From positions 7,367 to 71,366 of the forward strand of contig CALDCB010000009.1 of the NCBI GenBank assembly GCA_937937585.1: a stretch of 64,000 nt of DNA, read 5' to 3'. Origin of the DNA: an uncultured Coriobacteriaceae bacterium (GTDB taxonomy: Bacteria > Actinomycetota > Coriobacteriia > Coriobacteriales > Eggerthellaceae). Within the stretch, counting starts at the first letter, position 1; each line of letters opens with the position of its first letter. Below the pieces are notes generated by a model. It searched no databases, was not told the DNA's origin, and saw only the letters and a program-made list of their open reading frames with translations. Shown here one piece after another: positions 50,914 through 59,075 of the stretch. Made by a program: the position numbers and the translations under genes.

Positions 50914-51948
50914 ATGAACGACACAAACATCAACAACGAAACTCAGTTCAACTTTGATTTCGTCAAGAGCGTTGCGCGGATTGCCTGCTACGACGACTTT
51001 AAAGCGGCGCCGCGCGTGACGGTGATAGAACCGGCGCCCACCGACGAATTCATCATGAACCTCGCAACGGCCACCTACGAGCAGTCAAAAACGCTCGGTG
51101 GAAAGATCCCGTTCACCATCATCAAGGAAGTTTCTGAAAACTTTATCCACGCGCGCTTCCAAGAGATGACAATCTCGATCTACGACGAGGGGAACACTAT
51201 CCGCTTCGCCGATCAAGGTCCTGGCATTAACGACAAGGACAAAGTGAAGATGCCCGGCTATTCCTCCGCCGTCGAGCCGATGAAACAATACATTCGCGGC
51301 GTTGGATCGGGTTTACCCATCGTCAGGGACTACTTCGAAGAGAAACATGGCTCGGTAACCATAGACGACAACGTCCAAAGCGGCGCCGTTGTTACCATCA
51401 GCCTGAAACGAAGCAATGAAGATGGTCGTGAAATGGTAGAGGATAGGGAAATCCCCACTCACGCTCCTCGTTATGACAACACCGTTCAAACAGGTGTCGC
51501 ACCTGAACTGCCACCTTACCAACAGCAGGGTTTCACGGCGTCTCAGAACTTGAATCAAGCACCGAACTACAACCAACAACCGGCATACCAACAGACCTAT
51601 CAACAACCCGTTTACCAACAACCGGGATACCAACAAAACAACTATCAACCGCCGCAACCTTTCGCATATCAAAACCAGCAACCCATAATGATGGGAAATG
51701 GCGGACGTGCACCTATGTATGCGCCGATGCCGGCCATCCCAACGATCTCAGACAAAGGGAAGCAGTGCCTGAAAGCCCTCATGAACGGTGCCTTAGGCGT
51801 TTCCGAGCTTAACGAGCTGACCCAAATTCCGAATTCCAGTGTGCATTACGAGCTCAAAAAACTCGAAGAAGCGGGCTTGGTAGAAGTAACGGTGGGCAAA
51901 AAGCGCGTCCTCACTCAGGCTGCTTGGAACATCCTGGATTTTATTTAG
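50914..51948 (+). CDS. GHKL ATPase - Q/P/Y-rich linker - winged-helix protein next to dnaA
   Basis: 344 residues. Residues ~40-165 form a GHKL (SpoIIAB/histidine-kinase type) ATPase with N box KEVSENFIHA (71-80), G1 DQGPGI (100-105), G2 RGVGSGLPIV (128-137) and G3 SGAVVTISL (156-164). Residues ~197-275 are low complexity, dominated by Gln, Tyr, Pro and Asn in YQQ-type repeats. The C-terminal 65 residues are an ArsR/MarR-like winged helix (LKALMNGALGVSELNELTQI, then NSSVHYELKKLEEAGLVEV). There is no dimerisation/phosphoacceptor domain. ATG 50914 has only a weak ribosome site. It is immediately upstream of dnaA, with DnaA boxes on both sides. Role unknown; an anti-sigma-like kinase or an origin regulator are options. 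Confidence 0.8.
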   Translation: MNDTNINNETQFNFDFVKSVARIACYDDFKAAPRVTVIEPAPTDEFIMNLATATYEQSKTLGGKIPFTIIKEVSENFIHARFQEMTISIYDEGNTIRFADQGPGINDKDKVKMPGYSSAVEPMKQYIRGVGSGLPIVRDYFEEKHGSVTIDDNVQSGAVVTISLKRSNEDGREMVEDREIPTHAPRYDNTVQTGVAPELPPYQQQGFTASQNLNQAPNYNQQPAYQQTYQQPVYQQPGYQQNNYQPPQPFAYQNQQPIMMGNGGRAPMYAPMPAIPTISDKGKQCLKALMNGALGVSELNELTQIPNSSVHYELKKLEEAGLVEVTVGKKRVLTQAAWNILDFI

Positions 51949-51974
51949 CCTGATCAAAGACGGAATTCTATAAA

Positions 51975-52027
51975 GTTTTCCACATAAACGCAGTACATGA
52001 TAGAATCGGTGGAAAACCTCCACCGAT
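51975..52027 (+). promoter_or_regulatory. dnaA promoter bracketed by inverted DnaA boxes
   Basis: TTTTCCACA (51976-51984) overlaps the -35 region, TAGAAT (52001-52006) is the -10 box with 17-bp spacing, and GTGGAAAAC (52009-52017) covers the start region. A hairpin ATCGGTGG/CCACCGAT (52005-52027) lies in the 5' leader. This is a classic autoregulation layout. Confidence 0.65.
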
Positions 52028-52072
52028 AGAACAGCGCGGCCTTGCGCGCTTATCGATATTAAGAAGGTAGCT

Positions 52073-53641
52073 ATGGAAGAAAGCGAGCGCCTCGCTCAGG
52101 AGTGGGCACGGGTCACTAACCAGATCAAGTCATACGACGGAATCGACCCATCCCAGATCAACGCCTTTTTCTCAAGATTGAAGCCACAGGCAATGAGCGA
52201 AGGGTTCCTTATGCTCACCGCCGACACGGACTTTATAAAAACTTGGATCGAGCGCCATTACGCATCCTTCATTGCACAGGCCTTGAAGGATCTATATGGC
52301 GTCGACTTCACGGTGTTGATGGAAGTTGACGTGAATCAATCGCCCGAGCCACAAGTTTCCAACGCACCCCAAACGCAAGTTAACCAGCAACCGCAAAGCG
52401 CGCCTCAACCGTCTGCACCGGTGCAAAACACCACCCAAAATACAGCGGCGGTCCAACAGGAAGCTCCTGTCCCCCAAAGCAATCAATCAACGGGCAGCAG
52501 TGCATCAAGCGGTTTTCAAGCAGCAGTCGCTCAACAAACCGATCCCGCAACCCACACTGAGGTCGAAAGCGAGAACGTCGAGAGTGATTCTTCCTCTCCA
52601 ACGTCCTCCCTTACTTTCGAAAACTATGTTGTGGGCGCCTCAAACAGAATGGCGTATTCGATGGCAGTAGTCGTTGCTGAAGAACCTGGCGGCGATCCAT
52701 CACTGAACCCGCTGTTCCTTTACGGCAGGTCAGGGTTGGGTAAAACCCATCTACTGAGAGCCATCCAAAACTACATCCAAAGGAACATTCCGCACCTGAA
52801 GTGCGTGTACGTCGACTCATCCCAGATGATCGACGATTACACCGACGCTGCGCTTTCCCACAACTACAAAGAGTTCAAGAACAGGTACGAAAGCGCCGAC
52901 GTTCTTCTTATCGACGACGTTCAGGCCTTCCAGGGCAAGAAGCAGACACTCGACATGTTCTTCCAGATTTTCAACAACCTTACAACGCAAGGCAAACAGG
53001 TTATCCTCTCTGCCGACCGTGCGCCGAAGAACATCGACATCGACCAGCGTTACACAAGCCGATTCAATTCGGGCGTGACGATCGATATCTTGCCTCCCGA
53101 ATTCGAAGTCAAACTCGGCATTGTTAAAAACTTCATTAGGGAATACAAGCGTGCCGAGGGTGTTGAAGGCCAGCTCATGAGCGATGAGGTGCAGGATTAC
53201 ATCGCAAAGAACTCGGGGTCGAACATCAGGGAGCTGAAAAGCGCGGTCACAAACGTAATCTTCCAGGCCAAGGCATTCGGCAAAGAAACTTTGTCTCTCG
53301 ACGAAGTCAAAGAACTGTTGAAGAACCACTTCACGGGCGGGGCAACGAAGAAATTGACAATCGCCGACATTCAAAAACAAGTGGAAATCTACTACAAAGT
53401 CAGCCATGCCGATCTGATCGGCAAGAAAAGGTCGCGTAACATCGTATACGCGCGTCAGGTCGCCATTTATCTTTCGCGCCACATGCTCGACCTGCCGTTT
53501 AGCTACATCGGCAAGAGTTTCGGCGGCAAAGACCACACCACCATCATGTACTCGGTTACCAACATCGAGGAAAAGATGAAGGAAAACTTCGAGATACACG
53601 AAGAGCTGGAATCTATCAGGCAGATGATTCTGGAAGCATAG
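52073..53641 (+). CDS. dnaA: Chromosomal replication initiator DnaA
   Basis: 522-residue AAA+ initiator that opens oriC. Domain I is about 1-85; a ~95-residue Q/A/S/P-rich linker (domain II) is about 86-178; the ATPase has Walker A LYGRSGLGKTHLL (216-228; the usual GGVG is GRSG here) and Walker B VLLIDDVQAF. The domain IV helix-turn-helix ends with the DNA-contact signature FGGKDHTTIMYSV. ATG 52073 follows AAGGTAG. The variant P-loop still has the essential GKT. Confidence 0.98.
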   Translation: MEESERLAQEWARVTNQIKSYDGIDPSQINAFFSRLKPQAMSEGFLMLTADTDFIKTWIERHYASFIAQALKDLYGVDFTVLMEVDVNQSPEPQVSNAPQTQVNQQPQSAPQPSAPVQNTTQNTAAVQQEAPVPQSNQSTGSSASSGFQAAVAQQTDPATHTEVESENVESDSSSPTSSLTFENYVVGASNRMAYSMAVVVAEEPGGDPSLNPLFLYGRSGLGKTHLLRAIQNYIQRNIPHLKCVYVDSSQMIDDYTDAALSHNYKEFKNRYESADVLLIDDVQAFQGKKQTLDMFFQIFNNLTTQGKQVILSADRAPKNIDIDQRYTSRFNSGVTIDILPPEFEVKLGIVKNFIREYKRAEGVEGQLMSDEVQDYIAKNSGSNIRELKSAVTNVIFQAKAFGKETLSLDEVKELLKNHFTGGATKKLTIADIQKQVEIYYKVSHADLIGKKRSRNIVYARQVAIYLSRHMLDLPFSYIGKSFGGKDHTTIMYSVTNIEEKMKENFEIHEELESIRQMILEA

Positions 53642-53999
53642 GTGTGAAACAAACGTTGATAACGCAGGGTAAGGTTGTTGAAAAACCCAGAAATCGGTGG
53701 ATTGATAATTTAAGCGATAAAACCTGTTGAAGACGGTAAATGGTTATCAACAGGTTCAAAAGACTTGAAAACAAGAATTGATCAGGCGCTTTAACCTTAA
53801 TCCACTAAATTCACCATGCTTATTACTACTATTATTTAAATATATTAATTAAAAGAAAAAGAAATAATAAGAGAAGACAAATGAAGCACTCCAGTCTCTG
53901 AAGCCGGTGCTTCATTTTTGAAAGCAATCTAAAAAGAGGACAGGGATTCTCTTTTAATGCTTTAATTGATCAGATCGATTAAACGCAAAGGAGCACGAC
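53642..53999. other. Putative oriC (dnaA-dnaN intergenic region)
   Basis: 358 bp with DnaA-box-like sites CGTTGATAA (53654-53662, reverse) and TTATCAACA (53744-53752), plus TGTTGA and GGTGGAT variants. These precede a very AT-rich stretch at about 53816-53880 that is suited to duplex unwinding. This order (boxes, then AT-rich element) is typical of bacterial oriC. Confidence 0.65.
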
Positions 54000-55094
54000 G
54001 TGAAATTCAGCATCAATCAGACTGAACTGCAGACCGCACTCAATACGGTGCAAAAGGGCGTGGCAACTCGTTCTACGTTACCGGTTCTTTCGGGCATTTA
54101 CGTCGTTGCTCATGGTGACGAGATCACCTTCCAAACAACCAATCTCGAGCTGTCGATTCAGTTCACTTGTGCAGCGCTGGTTGAAGAAGAGGGCAAAGCC
54201 GTTCTTCCGGGTAAACTTATCTGCGATATCGTGAAGAACCTTCCCGACGCTGCGATTCATGTGACAACGGTTGATCTTGAAACCACCATCACCTGTGACA
54301 ATTCCTCGTATTCAATCAAGGGCCTCGAGCCGCAGGACTTCCCTGCATTCCCTGAGGTTGCCACCGGTCAGCAGATCACCGTTCCGTTCGATGTATTTTC
54401 TTCTATGGCCAAGCATGTTTGCCATATGGTGTCAAAGGACGAAAGCAGAGCTATTCTTACAGGCGTACTTATCACGGTCGAGGATAACGAGCTCAGAATG
54501 GTTGCAACCGACTCATATAGACTTGCATGCGTTCAGCGCGAGGTCGCCCAAGAAGAAGATTTTAGCGTTGTCGTTTCCGGTGGCTTTGTATCGGAACTTG
54601 CCGGCTTGCCAAAATCGAGCGAGAACATCGTGCTTGCGTTGTCCGAGAATCAGATCGTTGTCTCGTATCGTGGAACCGTGTTCGTTAATCGCCGCATCGA
54701 GGGCAAGTATCCTAACTACAAGCAGCTTCTTCCTGATACGTGCGAAACAAAGGTTGAAGTTGACCTTGGAGCGCTGATTGCAGCTGCAAAACGTGTTGCT
54801 TTGCTCGACCAAAGCGGTTCTCCAATTAAGATTACTGCGAGTGCCGCAACTCAAACCGTACAACTGTCGGCTGTCGCTCAGGATGTTGGTTCCGCTCAAG
54901 AGACCATTGCCGCGACTGTCGAGGGAAATGATGTCGAAATCGCGCTTAACAGCAGTTACATGCTTGATGGGTTGAACTCGACCAAGGGCGACACTGTTGT
55001 CCTTGAGGCGCAGTCTTCCATGAAGCCTGGTATTTTCAAGAACGAAGCCGATCTGAATTTCACGTACCTTGTCATGCCCGTCAGGCTGCCTTAA
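54000..55094 (+). CDS. dnaN: DNA polymerase III beta sliding clamp
   Basis: 364-residue ring-shaped processivity clamp. It starts MKFSINQTELQTALNTVQKG, contains VKDESRAILTGVLITVE and TDSYRLA, and ends YLVMPVRLP, the conserved clamp C-terminus. The start is GTG 54000, with AAAGGAG upstream. recF follows after 16 bp, so dnaN-recF are likely one transcript. Confidence 0.98.
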   Translation: MKFSINQTELQTALNTVQKGVATRSTLPVLSGIYVVAHGDEITFQTTNLELSIQFTCAALVEEEGKAVLPGKLICDIVKNLPDAAIHVTTVDLETTITCDNSSYSIKGLEPQDFPAFPEVATGQQITVPFDVFSSMAKHVCHMVSKDESRAILTGVLITVEDNELRMVATDSYRLACVQREVAQEEDFSVVVSGGFVSELAGLPKSSENIVLALSENQIVVSYRGTVFVNRRIEGKYPNYKQLLPDTCETKVEVDLGALIAAAKRVALLDQSGSPIKITASAATQTVQLSAVAQDVGSAQETIAATVEGNDVEIALNSSYMLDGLNSTKGDTVVLEAQSSMKPGIFKNEADLNFTYLVMPVRLP

Positions 55095-55110
55095 TCGGCG
55101 GTTTCAGCGC

Positions 55111-56247
55111 GTGGAACTGCGTTTAAGTGACATATCACTCGTTAATTTCAGGAATTACCGCGATTTCACTTTGAATTCGATAGGTGATTTGACGGTGTTT
55201 GTTGGGAAGAACGCGATTGGGAAAACAAACCTCCTTGAGGCGATTCAGCTCTGTTCGGCTCTGGACTCGTTCAGGCATCCGAACTCAGCGCAGTTGGTGG
55301 CAGAGGGTGAGGATTTTTCCCGATTGAGTGCTTCAATCGAAGGCGATGCTCGCAAGCTTGATATCGTGATGAAAGTTTCGGCAGGTCGTCGTCAGTTCTT
55401 TTTGAATGACAAGAAGAAGAACATCGCCGATTTGAAAGGTACTTTGCCTGCCGTCATCTTCACGCCAGATGACTTGGCTCTTGTTAAGAACTCTTCGTCC
55501 TTGCGCCGTGAAGCTCTCGATGAACTTGGCTCGCAGCTCACAAAGAGCTACTACGTGGTAAAGCATGATTACGAGAAGGCCGTTCGTTACAAGAATAAAC
55601 TGCTGAAAGAGGAAGCATCGCCTATTTTCCTTCAAAGCATTAACGACACGTTGCTGACATGCGGTACGCAGCTTGAGTATTACCGCGCTGAATTGTTCTC
55701 ACGACTCTCAGAAAAATTGATGGCCAATTATGATCGGCTTTCTGATGGGGAAGTGCTTGAATCGCGTTACATTCCCTCATGGTGTTCGATAGATTCCAGT
55801 GATTTTCAAACGAAATTCGACGATCTTTCTGACAAGGACTTCATCAAAAGGAAGATGAGCGAGGCGTTTGACCGAGCATTGCCAGAAGAGCGCGCGCGCA
55901 AGCGAAGTTTGATCGGTCCCCACGCTGACAAGATCTCGCTGGAGATTGACAGAAGAAGCGTCGCCGATTATGCGAGTCAAGGTCAGCGCCGCAGCGTAGT
56001 TCTTGCATGGAAGCTCGCGGAGGTGTCGGTGATCAAAGGATCGCTTAATCAGAATCCGATCCTTCTTCTCGACGATGTCATGAGTGAGCTTGATGGGTCA
56101 AGGCGCGAATCGCTAGTCGACCTGGTTGAGGGTGATATGCAGACGTTCATAACCACGACGAATCTGTCTTACTTCACCGATGAGCTTCTTTCTCGTGCAT
56201 CCGTGGTAGAGTTGCCGGCAACCGAGAATGCGATTCGCTTGTCCTGA
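55111..56247 (+). CDS. recF: DNA replication/repair protein RecF
   Basis: 378-residue SMC-like ATPase that loads RecA at gaps. Walker A FVGKNAIGKTNLLEAI, signature SQGQRRSVVLAWKLAE and Walker B ILLLDDVMSELD are intact. I chose GTG 55111 (MELRLSDISLVNFRNY), with GGCGG 9 bp upstream and no overlap with dnaN; the open frame begins at 55069. It is followed by a parS site and a DUF721 gene. Confidence 0.95.
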   Translation: MELRLSDISLVNFRNYRDFTLNSIGDLTVFVGKNAIGKTNLLEAIQLCSALDSFRHPNSAQLVAEGEDFSRLSASIEGDARKLDIVMKVSAGRRQFFLNDKKKNIADLKGTLPAVIFTPDDLALVKNSSSLRREALDELGSQLTKSYYVVKHDYEKAVRYKNKLLKEEASPIFLQSINDTLLTCGTQLEYYRAELFSRLSEKLMANYDRLSDGEVLESRYIPSWCSIDSSDFQTKFDDLSDKDFIKRKMSEAFDRALPEERARKRSLIGPHADKISLEIDRRSVADYASQGQRRSVVLAWKLAEVSVIKGSLNQNPILLLDDVMSELDGSRRESLVDLVEGDMQTFITTTNLSYFTDELLSRASVVELPATENAIRLS

Positions 56248-56259
56248 CGTTTATCCACC

Positions 56260-56283
56260 CTCGTGTTTCACGTGAAACACGAG
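56260..56283. promoter_or_regulatory. parS site 6
   Basis: Core TGTTTCACGTGAAACA at 56264-56279 within a 24-bp palindrome (arms CTCG/CGAG); the right side then repeats AAACACGAG. It lies between recF and the DUF721 gene. Confidence 0.92.
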
Positions 56284-56308
56284 AAACACGAGATGAAGAG
56301 AGGTCCGC

Positions 56309-56860
56309 ATGGGGAATTTGAAGAAACAACTCGATAGCGCTTTCTTCTCTTTGGCTGGCGATGATTCTATGGCGCGCATTCACCGTCGCGCTGTCCAAGT
56401 GCGTGATGAATTCAGAACCGCCCTTGAGTGGGCGAACAAAGGCAACGCGCCCCTGTTTCTTGATCGCATCAACGCAGTGTATATAACGAATAAAGAAGGC
56501 GACCAAAAGCGTTTGATCGTTTATCTTGATGACAGTTCGTTCGCAGCCGAGTTGAATGCTCAACGAGAGTTGATCAAAGGATTCATCAACGGCACATTTC
56601 ATGAGGGTATCGAGATCTTCGAGATCCATATTTCCCGAAAAGGCCACAGGGAGAAGCATCCTTACCTCGACGAAACGTCGCCTGAGGATTTGGGCGCTTT
56701 TGGGATTTCAAGCAACGGAAAGAAAATCTCTGTCAGGAAACTGTCGGAAAACGAAGAGAGATTCGTCGAGGAGACGTCAGGGAAAATTGCTGACAAGCGA
56801 ATTCATGATGCATTTCTGAAAGCGATGACAGCGGATTTGAAAAGGGAACTGTCTGACTGA
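56309..56860 (+). CDS. DUF721 (DciA-like) protein
   Basis: 183 residues. The middle resembles the DUF721/DciA domain (AVYITNKEGDQKRLIVYLDD, SSFAAELNAQRELIKGFING) of proteins that help load the replicative helicase in bacteria lacking DnaC/DnaI. Its place between recF and gyrB is where actinobacterial dciA lies. The C-terminal third is charged. ATG 56309 follows AGAGG. Helicase loading is inferred from family and position, not seen directly. Confidence 0.8.
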   Translation: MGNLKKQLDSAFFSLAGDDSMARIHRRAVQVRDEFRTALEWANKGNAPLFLDRINAVYITNKEGDQKRLIVYLDDSSFAAELNAQRELIKGFINGTFHEGIEIFEIHISRKGHREKHPYLDETSPEDLGAFGISSNGKKISVRKLSENEERFVEETSGKIADKRIHDAFLKAMTADLKRELSD

Positions 56861-57100
56861 TAGCTAAAAAGTATTATTGCTGTGTAATTGCGCTTCAGAA
56901 GCGAAAAGAACAGGCTTAAAACGGATCTGAACGGCCATCGCTAATACGCACGTGTGCTAAAATTACTAACCTATCATTGGCATAACCAGGCAAACGAAGT
57001 GGGTACCCGAATCGAATCGTTGACTGAATCGATTCGTCTATCCGCCGACTTGACCTGGTGTGCCGTCTGCCCGATTTCTATTCATGGTTAGGAGTGTGTG
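56861..57100 (+). promoter_or_regulatory. gyrB upstream region with dyads
   Basis: A TAAAAT near 56958 is a possible -10 box. GGGTACCC (57001-57008) and CGAATCGA/TCGATTCG (57008-57036) form dyads in the 5' leader; they may respond to supercoiling or form mRNA structure. No gene is seen. Confidence 0.35.
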
Positions 57101-59062
57101 GTGGCTGACAAAGAAGAAAACTACGGCGCGGATGCGATCCAAGTCCTCGAAGGCCTTGACCCCGTTCGCAAGCGCCCGGGCATGTACATTGGCACTACCG
57201 GTCCCCGTGGCCTTCATCACTTGGTTTACGAGGTAGTCGATAATTCGGTTGACGAAGCCCTCGCTGGTTATTGCGACCATATCAAGGTGTTTATTCATCC
57301 CGATAACTCGATCACGGTCGTCGATAACGGTCGTGGCATCCCTGTTGAAAAGCATAAAAAAGAGAAGATCCCGACGGTCGAGGTTGTTCTTACCATCCTT
57401 CATGCCGGCGGCAAATTCGGTGGCAGCGGATACAAAGTTTCCGGCGGTCTTCACGGCGTTGGTGTTTCCGTCGTTAACGCTTTGTCGTTGCGCACCGAGG
57501 TTCGCGTGCGTCGTGACGGCAAAGAATATGAGATCGCCTTCGAGCGCGGCAAAACCGTCGAGAAGCTGCATGAGATCGGCTCTGCTAAGGACACCGGTAC
57601 CACGGTTACCTTCTGGCCCGATCCCGAGATCTTCACCGAGACCACCATTTACGACCACGAAACCCTGCAGGCTCGCCTACGCGAAGTCGCGTTTCTGAAC
57701 AAGAACATCAAGATCGAACTCGTTGACGAGCGTTCTGATCCTAAAGCCAACACCAGCTCTCTTCTGGCAGAGCCGCATTCCGAGACCTTCCAGTACGCCG
57801 GCGGTATCGTCGATTTCACGAAATGGCTGACCGAGGGTAAGGAAACCCTGAACAAGCCTATCTATTTCGAAGCCGAGAACGAGGACGGCACCGTTGAGGT
57901 TGCCATGCAGTGGACGTCGACGTATTCCACCAACATGGTGATGTCGTTCGCGAACAACATTCACACCATCGAAGGTGGTACTCACCTTGAGGGCTTCAAG
58001 CAGGGTTTGACGCGTACCGTCAACGAGTACGCTCGCTCTAAGGGCATCCTCAAGGAGAAGGACAGCAACCTCACCGGTGACGATACCCGCGAAGGCTTAG
58101 CTGCCGTTATCTCCGTCAAGTTGCATGATCCGCAGTTCGAGGGTCAGACCAAGACGAAGCTGGGCAACACCGAGATCCGCCCGCTGGTTCAGAAGGCCGT
58201 CACGCAGGGCTTGGCCGAGTATCTTGAGGAAAATCCGACGGCTGCAAAGCGTATCGTGAACAAGGCAACCCAGGCTTTGAAGGCCCGCGAGGCCGCACGC
58301 AAAGCTCGCGAGAACACGCGTCGCAAGGGCGTTCTCGAGTCCCTCTCCCTTCCGGGAAAGCTCGCTGACTGCTCCAGCAGGAATCCTGCTGAGTCAGAAC
58401 TCTTCATTGTAGAGGGCGATTCCGCAGGTGGTTCGGCCAAACAGGCCCGCGACCGCAAGCACCAGGCAATCCTTCCGCTTCGCGGCAAGATCCTCAACGT
58501 CGAGCGTGCCGGCTTCACGCGCGCGATCGGCTCTGACACTATCAGCGCGTTGATCACCGCAATTGGAACCAACATCGGTGACGATTTCGATGCCGATAAG
58601 GCCCGTTACCATCGCATCATCATCATGACCGATGCCGACGTCGACGGTGCCCATATCCGTATCTTGCTGCTTACGTTCTTCTACCGCTTCATGCCGGAGC
58701 TTATCAACCGCGGCTACGTGTACATCGCGCAGCCGCCTATCTTCGGCATCAAGAAGAAGAATTCGCGATCGCCGAAGATCGATCGCTACATCTACGACGA
58801 GAAGGCTCTGAGCTCTGTTCTCGCCGAGTATCCCGATCCCGACAAGATGGCTGTCCAGCGTTACAAGGGTCTTGGTGAGATGGACCCTGATCAGCTGTGG
58901 GAAACCACGATGGAGCCCGCCACCCGTACCTTGCTGCAGGTTAGCATCGACGACGCCGCTGAAGCCGAGCGCGCCGTCAGCGACCTGATGGGTGACAAGG
59001 TCGAGCCCCGTCGCGACTTCATTCAGTCGCATGCCCGTGACGTCCGCTTCCTCGATATTTAA
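57101..59062 (+). CDS. gyrB: DNA gyrase subunit B
   Basis: 653-residue ATPase subunit of gyrase. GHKL motifs DNGRGIPV and GGLHGVGVSVVNAL, the transducer QTK loop (GQTKTKLGN), Toprim EGDSAGG, PLRGKILNVE and DADVDGAHI, and the C-terminal RRDFI are present. Two adjacent GTG codons could start it; 57101 is better placed relative to AGGAG. gyrA follows after 13 bp. Confidence 0.98.
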   Translation: MADKEENYGADAIQVLEGLDPVRKRPGMYIGTTGPRGLHHLVYEVVDNSVDEALAGYCDHIKVFIHPDNSITVVDNGRGIPVEKHKKEKIPTVEVVLTILHAGGKFGGSGYKVSGGLHGVGVSVVNALSLRTEVRVRRDGKEYEIAFERGKTVEKLHEIGSAKDTGTTVTFWPDPEIFTETTIYDHETLQARLREVAFLNKNIKIELVDERSDPKANTSSLLAEPHSETFQYAGGIVDFTKWLTEGKETLNKPIYFEAENEDGTVEVAMQWTSTYSTNMVMSFANNIHTIEGGTHLEGFKQGLTRTVNEYARSKGILKEKDSNLTGDDTREGLAAVISVKLHDPQFEGQTKTKLGNTEIRPLVQKAVTQGLAEYLEENPTAAKRIVNKATQALKAREAARKARENTRRKGVLESLSLPGKLADCSSRNPAESELFIVEGDSAGGSAKQARDRKHQAILPLRGKILNVERAGFTRAIGSDTISALITAIGTNIGDDFDADKARYHRIIIMTDADVDGAHIRILLLTFFYRFMPELINRGYVYIAQPPIFGIKKKNSRSPKIDRYIYDEKALSSVLAEYPDPDKMAVQRYKGLGEMDPDQLWETTMEPATRTLLQVSIDDAAEAERAVSDLMGDKVEPRRDFIQSHARDVRFLDI

Positions 59063-59075
59063 GGAGACCATCTAA

